From contig OZ020244.1 in the NCBI GenBank assembly GCA_963971285.1, positions 20,770,001 through 20,834,000 of the forward strand: a DNA stretch of 64,000 nucleotides. Reading direction: 5' to 3'. The translations under genes and the position numbers were made by a program. The DNA comes from Astropecten irregularis. Lineage: Eukaryota; Echinodermata; Asteroidea; Paxillosida; Astropectinidae. This document shows, piece after piece, positions 51,958 through 63,850 of the stretch. Numbering within the stretch: position 1 is the first letter of the stretch; each line of letters opens with the position of its first letter. The notes beneath the pieces are model-generated. The model was not told the DNA's origin. It did not search any database and saw only the letters and a list, made by a program, of their open reading frames with translations.

Positions 51958-54900
51958 ACTTCACAAGCACATCAGACAGACGAGAGAGGTAAAAAAAAAT
52001 CCACCTCACAGCTAGTTCATCCACTGCATGCTCGGCTCAGAATGGACCACGAATAACAAGAGATGTGAAGAAATGGTCCCCCTACCAGAGCCGTAATAGT
52101 AATTTCGCTTAATGCTACTGTCACGCTAGATTGGCCAAGCCCACAAGGCACCCGTATGATAATACCGACCGTGTCCTGTTCGATTAAGGTTGAAGTGGCC
52201 AATGGGACACGCAACGGATGCACTATCTTCTCTCCCCGCGTACAATATTTCGTCGTCTGTTTCTGAATTGCAGAGAAAAAACCTACCATCGGTGAAGGCA
52301 GCACATTAATGCTCGGAGTACAGAGCTCTTCCACAAACTGACAAAGGTGGGCAAGCTTTGCCCGTCCAATCAAGGAACTGCCCTCTCAGTTTACAGTAAG
52401 CTAGTCTTAGCCTCGCCGTTATTAAAATACATGTAAAGGGAAGTTCCTTCTTCTTTTCTTCTCTATTTTTTTTTCAATCTTTTTTCTTTGAGCTATCACT
52501 TGTAGAGAATCCTCACATTGTCCAACAACAATAGAGTCGTAATCAATGACTGATTAATCAAATTCCAGAATCCATGCAGCTGCAATTACATGTATACGTA
52601 CTGTCCATACGTACACAGCAGCTTTTATTTTTCAATCATTAGCAATTATGCTCTGAGGTGAATGACAACGTTCAGCCGACTGAAATCATGACTGTCTGGA
52701 CTCGCAAAGCAGCTTCTGCATGGAAACGTCTCGAGAAAAAAATGCCATCTGTGTTAATTTGGCATGCTGTCATCGGTGGAAGAAATAAAAAAAATGGTCT
52801 GCAGTACAATATGTATAGTGCCTCAGAAATCCCATCAGTGGTAGACAGAAAATAATGCATCTATGTCAAGGATGTTCCCGGTACTCCGCTGACTCTGCTC
52901 AACATGAAAATAAGCTATGTGCACTACAATGCAACCAGTTATAATCAGCTAATATTACTGAGTACAGTGTGAAGCAGCATCTGTGGACACACTGAGCTTT
53001 CACTAAGTCAAATTAATGCAGCGTGTCTAAGCAAAACGATTGTAGACAGATAACGTGTCATCTTCACACGCTGAATCATTGCATTTCTATCCGATTTTGA
53101 ATATTTTTTTGTTTTGATACATATGATACATATTTTTTTCATAATAAACAGGCTGAAGAGCCAATTGGCATTCCTAGCACATGACACAGACCTATTACAC
53201 ATGGGACCTCATGAGTAATGCAGGCAGTTCATGTTATGGTTAAAATGTGCTCCAATTCATTATGTACATATACTGACTGCACATGTACTGTACTGTATAC
53301 CGTATGTGTACAGACCCAGTGAAAAAGACAATGCAGACAAGAGGCTAATTTCACCAAGCACTAAGATTGATCTTAGGATGCCAATCTATTGTCTGATGTG
53401 TGATGTCACAAACTATAAATAACTATGGAGATACATGTATTAATAACTCAGTTGAGGTTAAATCTTTGTCCTTCATGAAATCGACCCCAGTATGCATGTA
53501 TATGCATGCAATCGGTTGAAAAGAAATTCCCAATCAATGGACTTTGTTTACAGTGTCAACATTTAATGAGTGCATACATTTTTATGTAACAATTTAGGCT
53601 TAAGGCAAAATCGCATAAAAGTTCTCAATCAAATTTTCCCCCCAAAAACATATTTTTTTAAACTACAAAAAAAAATGTTTTGCCGTCTGATTAAAGACAC
53701 ACAAAGATGCATCACAGGAATCACAATGGAAGGGCTGATAGTAATAACGTAAAGAGCTACATATGTAACACAGACATTTTAATTTGCTGTCCCCATACTC
53801 CCATAGCACATGAAAATAAACGGAAGCAGTATATCATTTCAATTTCTTGGCTGGGACTTCAGGGAGAGAACCAAGGCAACTGAGGCAATTGCATCAATCA
53901 ATGGCTGCCCCTTGATACCTACATGTAGCAGGCTAGGTTCCAAGTAGGCAGTTTGGTGTCTTCTTTCTTTCTTACACAGTAGAGACTCTGTCAATTTCAT
54001 CCATTGGAAAAAGAAAGTGAGTGCCTTGCCATTAGCTGTCCATCTGCAGAAGGTACCGGTAAGCCAAACCCGGAAAACATACATATACGGTGTCGGTATA
54101 CATTTCTCACAATGAAAATTGGCCTTTTTACAATACATGCAGTTACAGTATACTTTTTGCTTTGATTCTATTGTGTACATGTACGTACAGTATAGCTTAT
54201 TTCCCCATTAAAAGCATTACCATACATACAGTGTACAATTACATAAATGTACATAAGACATGTACAATACCTAATGTACATACAGTGTATGCATACGAGA
54301 ACTTTGTGAACAGTGAAAAAGCACAACTAAACCTACAAACAACCAATACTTTCAGCTTTGGAAGGCCTGCGTAGTTTTTGTACAGTATATAATTAATACC
54401 AAGTACCATTACAAAAGCAGCCATTTTGAAATTTTAAGTCTACCACATAATTCAACAATGTACGTAACGTGTACAATGTTTAACAGATATCACTGAACAA
54501 TGTCAGTAGTTTGGCACAGGAAACTAGAATCAACAACTTAATACGTATACTTAGAGAATCAAAATAGTCACTGTAAACAGGACATGTACAAACCTCTTAA
54601 CAAGTTTAATTACAGGGAAACAAATTATTATTGTAGTGTTTCGTTTAGTTTTGTTGGGGTTTTGTTTTTTGGTAGCTTACAAAGTATTTAAAGCAATATT
54701 TACTTGGATCATATTTCCTATCCATGGGTCAATTAATTATCCGGGAAAGTAAATACTTGCTTGGAATTGGGGATTATCCCTAGCTACAGTAAAGGCCAAT
54801 GGGGTCACGGATACAAAAAAATTGTTTGTAGTTCCCTTCTACATCAGTTTTTCAACCCGTAACATTGTGACATTTTTTTACCGGGAAACATTTAAAGTCA

Positions 54901-55875
54901 TTATGACGTTCATTGGTAAACTTATTAAGCGGGGGTCAAATATTACCTGGAGCCTGTTCGGTCGCTGTCAGTATCAATGTTTATCAACTATACAGGGATG
55001 ATTGTGGGTTAGTTTGTGAATACAGGTTGTATGTATAGCGGCGGTGCGTGTGTGCATGAGGGATGGTGGTACGGTAGTGTGCTACATTGCTATACTTCAG
55101 CCTCACCTGCATCGCCCTGGGAGGAATTCGATTTCTTGCTGTTTTTGCAATTCAAATGCATTCAATTTGTACATAAAGTATACACAGCAAAGACATGACC
55201 ACTGTCGGAATCCATTGCATGTACTGTGCATATATATATGCTAGCCACATACTAGGTAATGAACTAATGATTAAATTATAATTAAGCTGCCAGGATTATA
55301 TAAAGGGTCAGTTAAAGGCTTAATCTCCTTAAATACACAGTAAACTGAATTAATCTATGACATGTACATCCTGTATTGTAACAATGAATTTATAAAAAGA
55401 AATCAGTTTGGCAACTTAGAATGGTTCTTCTTTACTTGATTTTGTTTTTGTTTTCTTCTTTTTTCTTTCTCTATTTTTTCTTGTAAAGAGTTACTTCAAA
55501 CACAATTAATTAAATATTCCAGATTAAAAACAAAATGTTGTTGAAGTCACGGACAGCAGTAACCTAATGGATGTGTGCACCAAACAGTGGCGAATTACAT
55601 GTACTTCTGGATTTTGATTTTTTTTTGAAGGAGTTTCCCCCTTGATCATTGTTTTTCCCTGTGCTTACTGCAAAGTATTTTCTTTGCCAAATGACTTTCC
55701 AGTTTTATTTTAAATGTTGTTTTTTCCCAGATTTTATTTTTAAGGCGGCTTCCTTCATAAGAGTAATTGAATAGCAACCTACAAAGCCGTGATCATACGG
55801 ATTGTGAATTAAAGCTTCCCATTAAGTTTGTGATCAGAGACCTTCTTACAATGCCACAGAATGCATCTGACAGAC

Positions 55876-56215
55876 TTAAAGGCAACTTAATACTTTGGTT
55901 TTTCCCAAAGAAATGCAGATTCTTGGGCAAAAATATCAAGAAAAATACATTAACAATCATCTGTGAAATTTCCAGTCCCATACAGTGCCAACTTTTTTAG
56001 AAAACCGTGAAAAACGTTCACAGTATTGTCAAATCTATTCACAGGAGTTTTGATTTCCTTGAGATAAAAACTGCGTTTGGCCTTTGGTTTTACTCTTTTC
56101 TGGATAAATACAGCATTTTGGGCAGAAAATCCCCGTCTTTATACCCTGTAACAGTGTAACTTACATGGTATATCTATGTAGATTTTTATTATTTTAACTA
56201 TGGTGTTACCTTTAA
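55876..56215 (+). mobile_element. TTAA-type foldback family T2, copy
   Basis: TTAA at both edges (TTAAAGGCAACTTAATACT, and reversed TTAAAGGTAACACCATAG). Family landmarks include ACAGGAGTTTTGATTTCCTT, then GAGATAAAAACTGCGTTTGG, TCTGGATAAATACAGCATTT and CTTTATACCCTGTAACAG. Confidence 0.7.
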
Positions 56216-58333
56216 AACTAAATTCATGGCTATGTTGACATTTCTATAAAAAAAGAAAAAGACTACTCAACTTTCCGGAATTCATCAAATAAATTGAATG
56301 AATACTGTATCCCATTGGCTATGGTGTCATTTGACCAGAGAGTCCAGGAATGATTTCACAAAACACTGACACTGATCCTAAATTTGCCAATCAATCCTAA
56401 TGGCTAAGAAAAGGTGTGTCACCTTACAAATCAGTTACTATGGTGATGTTCGCAAGTCATAATCGTGACTAATGTTAGTGTCGTCGTAAAATCCATCTCA
56501 GTTCTTGATCATGTTATAAATAGTCAAATGTTCAAATTACTTTCTGATTTTCAATTGCCTTTGCCCTTAACAACAGGCCTGCCCCTTCAACAAACAAACA
56601 AATAAATTCCTGGCTTGGATGACCAGTTAAGTAGTTCCATTGCAAAAATGTTACAGGGCCCACGTTCAAACATCAATCCATAAGTGTCATACAGTATGTA
56701 CACACGCTGAGCACTCATAAATTCCCAGCTGATAACGATGGTTACTCAATGAAAAATTTAGCAAATTTATAGAAATTATACCCATTTCATTGAGCACTAA
56801 TGCAATGTGCACAAACTGTACACGTATACCAAGCTTTCCCCTTTACACACCACGTGTGCATGATTCACAGGATAATTAAACCCACCATTAAATCACAAAG
56901 GAGGCATGTTCACAAAACATACACAGTGCTGAGTCCATGTGATAATACATGGTATTATGTACAGACAGTATGTGCATACACATTACACAGCCTGTCAAAG
57001 GTCTTTGCACTTTTTGTTGACCCCGGGTCACCCCCCTCTATTTTTAACCTGAGGATAATTAACACACAATTTGTCTGGGGCTCCAGATTCATCACCAGAG
57101 TTATCATGATATTCTGCCTCAATTATGCAGGTGTAAATTACATTATTTCAAACATGGAGAACATCAAATCTTGTCCGACTGCACTTTTTCATTCTTGGAT
57201 CTAGGCCTACATGTTAATCTTAAAACTTTCCATGTGATGTACATATGTAAATTAAGCGTTTATAATGGATGAATGGTAAAATCACAAAATGATCTCATTA
57301 AATTAATTATACCTGCAACTAATTGGTCTTTATCCCATAAAAAAAAGAAATTGATTAACTTCATCCGCCCCCCCCCCACCCTTCACCGTTTAAAGGGAGT
57401 ACAAACATTATCACTATATAATATTCCATACAAAACAAAAGCTTTTTAACATAAATATAGTACATACACGAAAGTCCTAGGGCATTCAAAAGAAACTGAG
57501 TCACTCATAAAAAAAATGAATAAAATCAAAATCAAGATTTAAGGGTGATGTTCCAGATGTAAAGTGGCATATTTTTGTGTGGCACAAGCTTTCAGCATGT
57601 GAATGTCTGTCAAACTGAAAACAACAAACTGCACTTCTTTTAAATCATGATGCATGATGCAGTAATAGTGGAAATGCGGCAAACAAAAAGATAAAGGTAA
57701 GCACTGTCCCTGTAACAAACCATTTTCATGTCTGGCCAAACCGAAGGTAGCATAAATTTGGGGAAAACAAAATTCACATGCTCACTTTTGGTTTTCTGAT
57801 CTTGGTACTGACTTGAACCAAACTTGAAAATGAAAACCTTTAAATCACCAATCGCAAACATGTACTATACACTGTATACTGTATAAATGTAATGTACACT
57901 TGTACTTTCACCCAAACCTAAATGTTCAAGGATCAGTTTCCTTACGATGAAAGATCCCGTACGTCAATTGAACAGTTTCATTTCTTTGATTTCAAAATAG
58001 CCCTCCGCTAGGATATTCGTTGAAATTGCGTAGTTTGCGGACAAAAAAATTCATGAGCAAAGCAGACTGTAATTTCCAGGCGCAAGTACCGATACATGAA
58101 CTTCACAATAGAGCAAGAGAGGCATTGAACCTTGGGTCAATTGGTCACTGCCTTGGCCCTTGGGTTACAACTTGGAATGTACAATGAAGGACATTTTCAG
58201 TTTGACTGATGGCTTACCATGGGAAAGGTTCCCCAAGCCTGCAAATCAATGTGACTATAATCATCAAATAAAAAAAAAAACTAACTGAAACTAACTGAAT
58301 TTAAAGTCATTGAAAAATGAACAAAGAATAATT

Positions 58334-58403
58334 GACTGGAGCGGGATTCGAACCAGCGACCTCCTGAACACTGTTCACAAGCGGTTTGAATCCCGCTCCA
58401 GTC
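58334..58403. repeat. Inverted dimer of SINE B-box ends (70-bp hairpin)
   Basis: GACTGGAGCGGGATTCGAAC on the left is inverted on the right (GGTTTGAATCCCGCTCCAGT), with the B-box sequence in both arms. Reading outward, ATTATTCTTTGTTC (reversed, 58318-58333) continues as SINE tail on the left only. Confidence 0.7.
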
Positions 58404-59905
58404 ATAGTGGTCATGAGGCTTGGTTTCCAGACCCATGTCATAGAAACACATATCTCGAGAAACACCTTAACACACAGGGACATGCTTACAGCCTACAAAC
58501 CAAGATGTCTGGTCAGAAGTGTATCTGCTTATCTACTGGACAGCCAGTTTTGGTGTTTTGGACGTCGAAGTTTCACCTGAAAAATAAAACTCTTCCCTTC
58601 CACTTCCAGCCATATTACCATAGCCGGTACATACTGTAGCGCCCTTTGCTACACAATCTGACCCAACATGTATCCAATAATACATGTGACTCTGTACAGC
58701 TTTTGATGAGAAATACAAAATATTTTTCTGTCAATGTCAAAATGTGTTACTAGCCTACTCGCAGACTGGACAAGAGGGAAACATCTGATCATCCTGTCTG
58801 CAGGCAAAATGTGTTACTTCACTCAAGTACAATTTGTTAAGACTTTTAACTGTGTACCATGCCCTCTAGCATTGTTTTAACCACATGGTGTTTGGCCGTC
58901 TTGTTTTTTGGACGCCCTGTTTGCTGTTTCCAAACACCAGTTTCAGGTGCAACTTACATTATGTAACTTGATAAATTGCACATCTAGGCCTAAAACATGT
59001 GGATCCCCCTAATTTGGATATTCCATTCTCAAAATTCAGGCCAAACTGAGACCTCCTCCATGTTTTACACAGCAATAAGAACTATTGAACTACACTATGC
59101 ATCTGGTCAGTTTGGACTTGACTATTGCATTGATTATTAACTACATGGATTTTATATTGAATGTCTTGAATATAATACAAATGTCACTGGTAGAGGCTAA
59201 AGCCACTTCAAAATGACAAGAGTACATGTAAATTGCCAAAGCCGTATTATTCCAAAGAGCCTCAGAAAGTAAGCCAATTTTGGCAATGACCAAATAACTT
59301 GATTCATCTGCACACTCGGACATTAGTGCCCAATTGGCGGTTACTGTTGCTTCTCCGAGATGACCGACACATAGATCCAGACTGGACACATGGTGCTCGA
59401 TGAGATTCTAGTCTAGTACTTGTAGTAGGAGTTCAGCTCAGGGCCATCAGCAGCCATTTTCATGCCGCTCAGTAAACAAAGTGCACTTTTTCAACATTTG
59501 ATCCAGATACACTGTTTACAAGACTGCCGGCAAACAATCATTTTGAACACAAAAATATGCACACAAATCGAATTGTAGGGAAAAAGAACATTATCTTTCA
59601 TGAACACTCAACACTGCAAGCATACAGAGATAACTGGGAGTCAAGTTAATAAATATTACATGTACTAAACTTGTATACAAAATGGCCTCTCACATCATCA
59701 AAACAGGCTATTGAGTATTTGGTTAACAAAATGAATGTTTCTTTGATCCCAAATTCAAGGATTGTTCGCTAGCTAGAAATTTGCTAGCTATTTATATCGT
59801 GGAGACTTTGTAAACATTATATACAAGACTGGCTCTTTTGTAAACAACCGTTTACTTGTAACCAAGAGAATACTAAATACCATAATAATTATTCAGATAT
59901 TGTGC

Positions 59906-59978
59906 TAGCTGCAGTAACTGTAGCCCTATATACGACAACAACGTCAGGAGTAATATAGGGCTACAGTTACTGCAGCTA
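59906..59978. repeat. Perfect 26-bp hairpin
   Basis: TAGCTGCAGTAACTGTAGCC followed by CTATAT (59906-59931) is exactly inverted at 59953-59978, around a 21-base loop. Flanks continue to pair weakly (ATATTGTGC and ATTGTGCAAT lie in matching places). It could be a young foldback element or a small-RNA precursor; the sequence does not tell. Confidence 0.65.
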
Positions 59979-60401
59979 ATATTGTGCAATAAAAGCATGT
60001 GGCTACAGACTACAATTGAAAAGTTAACCCCAAGGCCCTGAATACAAATCCTCCATTACGAAGACTGCATCCTCCCAAGCCAGGTTTTGCAAGTACATTT
60101 GAAACCAGGAAGCATTACTGAAGTTGTTATAATTTCTATATTATTTATACAAAAAGTCATGCACATTTTCAAAATATTTTTCAGACAGTTTGAGTTTGAT
60201 TTCCCATTTTATGTATGTCAATATGTGCATCGTTTGCAGTTATATATACGATAATAAAATGGAGGTCATCAGCAGAATCTATCCCCCACATTGATTAAAT
60301 AGTTAAAAAGCCATGTGTTCAGAAAATCACAACAGTAACTCGTCAACAACACGGCCATCATGACATCATTCTTCACGAATCTCGTTATGTACAGTACATA
60401 C

Positions 60402-60498
60402 CGTGACATGGCCGCCGACACAGTCTTCTTAGTTCCTGCGTCATTTTTCTGTCTGTTCTTGGGCGGTTTTCTCTTCTTTCGGGCCTGAATGGCCATCA
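60402..60498 (-). CDS. SRPK: SRSF protein kinase (SRPK1-like), coding exon 2 (basic N-terminus)
   Basis: This exon encodes residues 6-38: VMAIQARKKRKPPKNRQ, then KNDAGTKKTVSAAMS. The start matches the vertebrate SRPK1 N-terminus (VLALQARKKR), which argues for SRPK1-type rather than the proline-rich SRPK2 type. The acceptor TTTTGCAG completes the split Val codon of exon 1. The donor GTATGT leaves CG, completed to Arg by exon 3 about 45.6 kb away. The Lys/Arg-rich stretch could act as a localisation or substrate-contact segment (inference). An internal Met at residue 7 could serve as an alternative start. Confidence 0.9.
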
Positions 60499-60603
60499 CT
60501 GCAAAAGACAAAAATAAAGACAATCAAGCTCTGTCTACAGATCCCTGGATGGGAATCTCGACGGGCCAAGGGAATGTCGAGAAAGAATAAAAAATATTAT
60601 TAC
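60499..60603 (-). other. SRPK intron 1
   Basis: A 105-bp intron between the 16-base start exon and exon 2, with donor GTAATA and acceptor TTTTGCAG. Confidence 0.8.
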
Positions 60604-60619
60604 CTTTGCGAGAACTCAT
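60604..60619 (-). CDS. SRPK: SRSF protein kinase (SRPK1-like), coding exon 1 (start codon)
   Basis: This is a 16-base coding start, ATG AGT TCT CGC AAA G, followed by the donor GTAATA. Joined to exon 2 across a 105-bp intron it gives MSSRKVMAIQARKKR, parallel to the human SRPK1 start MERKVLALQARKKR in length and spacing. That match is why this ATG was chosen over the internal Met in exon 2. The 5' untranslated sequence should continue to the right of 60619; its far end cannot be placed by eye. Confidence 0.85.
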
Positions 60620-60984
60620 GATGAGACCGGCAGAAAGTTCTTGACACCTCGATGGATGATAATGTGTGCACGGTGTGATGTGACCTCAGACCTCATATGC
60701 ACTGAGAGATATCAAAATGCGTGCGTCATGAACAACGCCCTCATCGGTGCAGTGTGCAGCCGTTGTGGGTTCAAATCGCACGTGGGGAATAGAAGGGTAT
60801 GGTGGGGTCAACTTGAGGTTTTGGGAGGGGGTCAAGAGATCGAGAATTTTCGAGAATAGTTCGGTATTTTCAATTCCTGATGAAAAGTTCTACAGCCACA
60901 TTAATTATGTTTGTATTTGGGTTATTTAACAGTATTTTAACTTTTTTTAGTAAGTTTTCATTATTACAGACATTTGGTGGCATG

Positions 60985-61346
60985 CAAAGGCTAGGTCACT
61001 GCAGCACTCACACTTTGTCTGTTTAAATATCATCAAAAATTCAAATATGTACAAGAAATAATAAACCTGTGAAAATTTGAGTCACATGAAGATAGTGAAA
61101 ACCCGACTCAATTTCATTTAAAACATAAAGAATAGTTTTGATCTTACCCCGAGATCAAAACTGTTTTCGGTCTTTGTTTTACCATGGAGGTATAAAAAAG
61201 GAGTTCTGGATAAATACACCATTTCAGCTGGAAATATATTAACAGTATGTTTCTACCATAAGTACTATCTTCATACCCTGAAAGTTATACATAAATCTGT
61301 GAACTTTTCTGTTTGGGTATGTTATCATTCATGTACTGTACCTTTA
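60985..61346 (+). mobile_element. TTAA-type foldback family T2, copy
   Basis: Landmarks in order: GCAGCACTCACACTTTGTCTG, AACCTGTGAAAATTTGAGTC, AGTTTTGATCT with inverted AGATCAAAACT around a 7-base centre, AACAGTATGTTTCTACCA and AAATCTGTGAACTTTTCTGT, ending GTACCTTTATAA. The edge TTAA is decayed on both sides, so the ends are approximate. Confidence 0.7.
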
Positions 61347-61763
61347 TAATAAAAAAAATTTAAAAACTTGAATAATAGCCTTGCTCCCGTTCAGTGGCAT
61401 AAATGTTCAAGCCCCATTGAAATTTCCCAGGCGCCCCCCCCCCCCCCCATAAAATGGTGTTCATAAAGTGACTGAGGTTCCTTCTTCATCAATCATCAAT
61501 GATTTAAAGTCCAATTATTTAATTGCATGAAAATCGAAGGGACTATGACCAACACCAACCTGTCCAGAAAAACCAAACAAAAACAGCACAAGTTTTAGTT
61601 TTATTATCAAACCGTTATCAATTTATTCATAATATTCTATTAACAGTAAGAATACATACTTTAATACACTAGTACTTTTCAATGGTGCATTATTTCATTA
61701 ACTTGAAGCCGTTAGTGGTGTTTCACTTTCCCGGCCGGGCACCTGGCTGGGTTAAACAGACTC

Positions 61764-61988
61764 CTGGGGCCTGAATTTCATAGAGCTGCTTTAGCATTTA
61801 GTCTTCCTTGATCAAACAGGATTGCCACCCACATGTTCATGTGATGTTTACTGCTTTTGACTTGTGTTCGGCCATTGTTTGCTGAGCACAAACATTCACA
61901 AGAAGTTTTGGCTGGCATACTGATATTATTTACCAAGGTTTTTAGTGCTTAAAAGAATTTTGGTGCTTAAGCAGCTCATTGGCCCCTG
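61764..61988. mobile_element. hAT-like MITE with CAGGGGCC-type ends
   Basis: The left end CTGGGGCCTGAATTTCATAG, with GCTGCTTTAGCA, is inverted at the right (TGCTTAAGCAGCTCATTGG, then CCCCTG). Ends of the form CAGGGGCCAATTTCAT are common in hAT MITEs. No target duplication is visible. A lone right-end-like fragment (TTAGCAGGTTGATGAAATTG) is near 45126. Confidence 0.65.
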
Positions 61989-63218
61989 ATTTTCCCTAAG
62001 TAGCTACATGTACCATCTCATATCCTCCAATGCCACTCCTGGTTAAAATTGTTTTATCTTCCTATTGTGGTACACAGACTGAGAATTCAATTCCTTTTGG
62101 TTTGGCATATAAAACAAGAGAGATTCATGAGAATTAAGTGCACATAATATTGTGCTTTCATTACATAACAAACCGATCTTACATCAATTGTACTTTACAT
62201 TGCAAAGCCAACATTTTTAATTCTGTTCAACGAGTCGGCAGCCTGGATATCCAACATGCCGGTCTACTGCCATCACTAGATACTGCTTGTAGATTTCCTT
62301 CCCAATGTCTGACCAATTTGCACCCTAAAGAATAAACCAAAGTTCAGGGCCGGGGCTTTTGGTTTAATAACCCAGTTCAAATTAAAGGTCTTTCCTTGAT
62401 ATACCGGGGCTTAAGGATGGCGGTCACTTCATATGGAAGATGAACCTTTGCACTTTTCCCAACAGTTTTGCTGTTTTAATAATCCTCAAAAATAACGATT
62501 TGAATGACAAATTTGTTGGGACTCTGCAGATTAACAAGAGTCATTTGGCAGGCATATTACAGTATGTGCTTTCAGATCGATTTCTGATTAACTGTCAAGT
62601 GACATGAATGGAGACATTTCATTCTGAATGACTCTGCAACAACCGACTGCTCGAGGTATTGGTTTTTAACTCGCCTGTGGCTTCTTGAAAAACATTGCAA
62701 GCATGCTGCCAACATATCAATCAAACGTACACTATCCATGCTCTTATTAAATATCTCCTCAATCCCCCTCGCCCAACATAAGACTGGATTTGAACTTGAG
62801 AGTTAAGTTACTTTCAAACAAGACATCAACCCAAAGATAGGTCCACAAAGAGTAGGAGTTGAATGAATCTTAATGAAATCCATTTGGGACAGTAATAAAA
62901 CATTGCATAATATCCCTGTACTTATTCATGAGCAGGTCATGAATAAAACATGACCTTAATTAATCAGGGCCTTCACAAATGCAACTATTTCATATAACCG
63001 ATACTTCTCTGACAAGACCATAACCAAGACCAAGACCATTGTCTGTTCAAGGAAACAGGGTCTAGACTCATGGTTAAGAAGATCTTTGTGAATACAAACA
63101 AATGTTTATCAAAGTTCAAAGAGCATTGGTAATATATCTTATCAGTCAAATATTTTAACTGGCCGGCCTGGGAGAGACCACGGATGGAACAGTTTGAAGC
63201 ATTCACTCGTTGCTTTCT

Positions 63219-63347
63219 TCATTTCTTGTTGCTGGAATCTTTCTTCTCTCGGCGCTTCATGGCCACAGTGCACTGCGGACAGTACCACTTGCCCTTAGGT
63301 GGGTTGGTGATGCCCACGCAACCGTAGTGGAACCACTCGATGGGACA
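63219..63347 (-). CDS. ING3: ING3 (inhibitor of growth 3), terminal coding exon with second half of the PHD finger
   Basis: This exon encodes the last 42 residues, CPIEWFHYGCVGITNPPK, then GKWYCPQCTVAMKRREKKDS and a basic SNKK end, followed by TGA. The Cys and His residues complete the PHD zinc finger begun in the preceding exon (C...C...C...C then H..C and C..C). The HYGCVG and CPQCTxAMKRR wording is specific to ING3 rather than ING1/2 or ING4/5. ING3 reads trimethylated H3K4 and is a subunit of the NuA4/TIP60 histone acetyltransferase complex in the nucleus (family knowledge). The acceptor TTTGGCAG joins in phase 0. Human ING3 ends shortly after CPQCTAAMKRR; here the basic tail is slightly longer. 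Confidence 0.95.
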   Translation of the reverse strand, partial: CPIEWFHYGCVGITNPPKGKWYCPQCTVAMKRREKKDSSNKK

Positions 63348-63462
63348 CTGCCAAAGATCAAATACAAAAGGAGAGTTAAAGGAGCTTGGGGGAGAAGGCA
63401 GGGTGACCGGGTATTGATTATAATGATCCAGTGGCAAACAAAACCAGGAATTGAATACAATA

Positions 63463-63628
63463 CAGTGGAATGCCACTATAACAAACACCGCTATACGAAA
63501 CATTTGGCTTTAATGAATATCATCCTTGGCTCTCAATTTTGTGTAAAATAAACATACCGAATATGGTTCTATATTAATCACATAATGAACGACCACCCCA
63601 CCATGCTCGTTATGGCAGCATTCCACTG
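63463..63628. mobile_element. Short inverted-repeat element, family M3, complete copy
   Basis: The ends CAGTGGAATGCCACTATAAC and, reversed, CAGTGGAATGCTGCCATAAC form a terminal inverted repeat of about 20 bp. TA flanks both sides, fitting a TA target duplication. It is 166 bp, non-coding, and is the reference copy for the interrupted element at 5341. Confidence 0.75.
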
Positions 63629-63715
63629 TACTTCTGGTTCACTGAATCTAACTAACCAACTATTCCATACAAACCAATCCTATGGCAATACCCAGCTGCA
63701 ATTTTCTGCAATGAT

Positions 63716-63815
63716 GTCAACCCAACCCAACCCTACCCAACCAAACCCAATCCAATCCAATCTGACCAACCTGGCCCAAACTTACCCAACCAAACCAAAC
63801 CCAACCTCCACACCA
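63716..63815 (+). repeat. CCAAN simple repeat
   Basis: About twenty imperfect CCCAA/CCAAT/CCAAA units, 100 bp, inside the ING3 intron. Confidence 0.85.
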
Positions 63816-63850
63816 AATAATTCTGCTCCCCAAATTGAAAATGTACTCAC

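Larger units (their letters stand above)
14767..60401 (-). other. SRPK intron 2 (about 45.6 kb)
   Basis: The intron is defined by the donor GTATGT after exon 2 and the acceptor TTTGCAG before exon 3, with matching phase 2. It holds most of the repeats listed here and the candidate alternative first exon at 51851-51957. The stretches 14830-17690, 18790-19840, 20010-21790, 24340-25950, 29290-30170, 33130-34700, 37100-40440, 40780-43440, 45160-46540, 47490-49400, 49740-51380, 52400-55870, 56220-58330 and 58410-59890 hold AT-rich sequence, homopolymer runs and TACATG words, with no gene I can support. Confidence 0.8.
60620..63218. other. Intergenic region between ING3 (3' end) and SRPK (5' end)
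   Basis: It should hold the SRPK promoter and 5' UTR (right of 60619) and the ING3 3' UTR (left of 63219). Minus-strand AATAAA words near 61620-61627 could serve ING3, but this is not decisive. A family T2 element (60985-61346) and a hAT-like element (61764-61988) lie within it. A C-homopolymer sits at about 61433-61448. The rest shows nothing further. Confidence 0.7.
63348..63850 (-). other. ING3 last intron
   Basis: A 503-bp intron with donor GTGAGT and acceptor TTTGGCAG, phase 0, splitting the PHD finger. It contains a family M3 element and a CCAAN-type simple repeat. Confidence 0.9.

Noticed and set aside
56800-57204. A 134-codon plus-strand frame
   Set aside because: No recognisable motif, no GC shift and no splice or promoter context.
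60745-60790. Possible pol III B-box (GGGTTCAAATCGCAC) near the SRPK start
   Set aside because: No matching A-box or cloverleaf at the right distance; likely chance in the 5' flank.
63210-63551. A 113-codon plus-strand frame overlapping the ING3 last exon
   Set aside because: It is the shadow of the minus-strand PHD-finger exon; the minus reading is a perfect family match.
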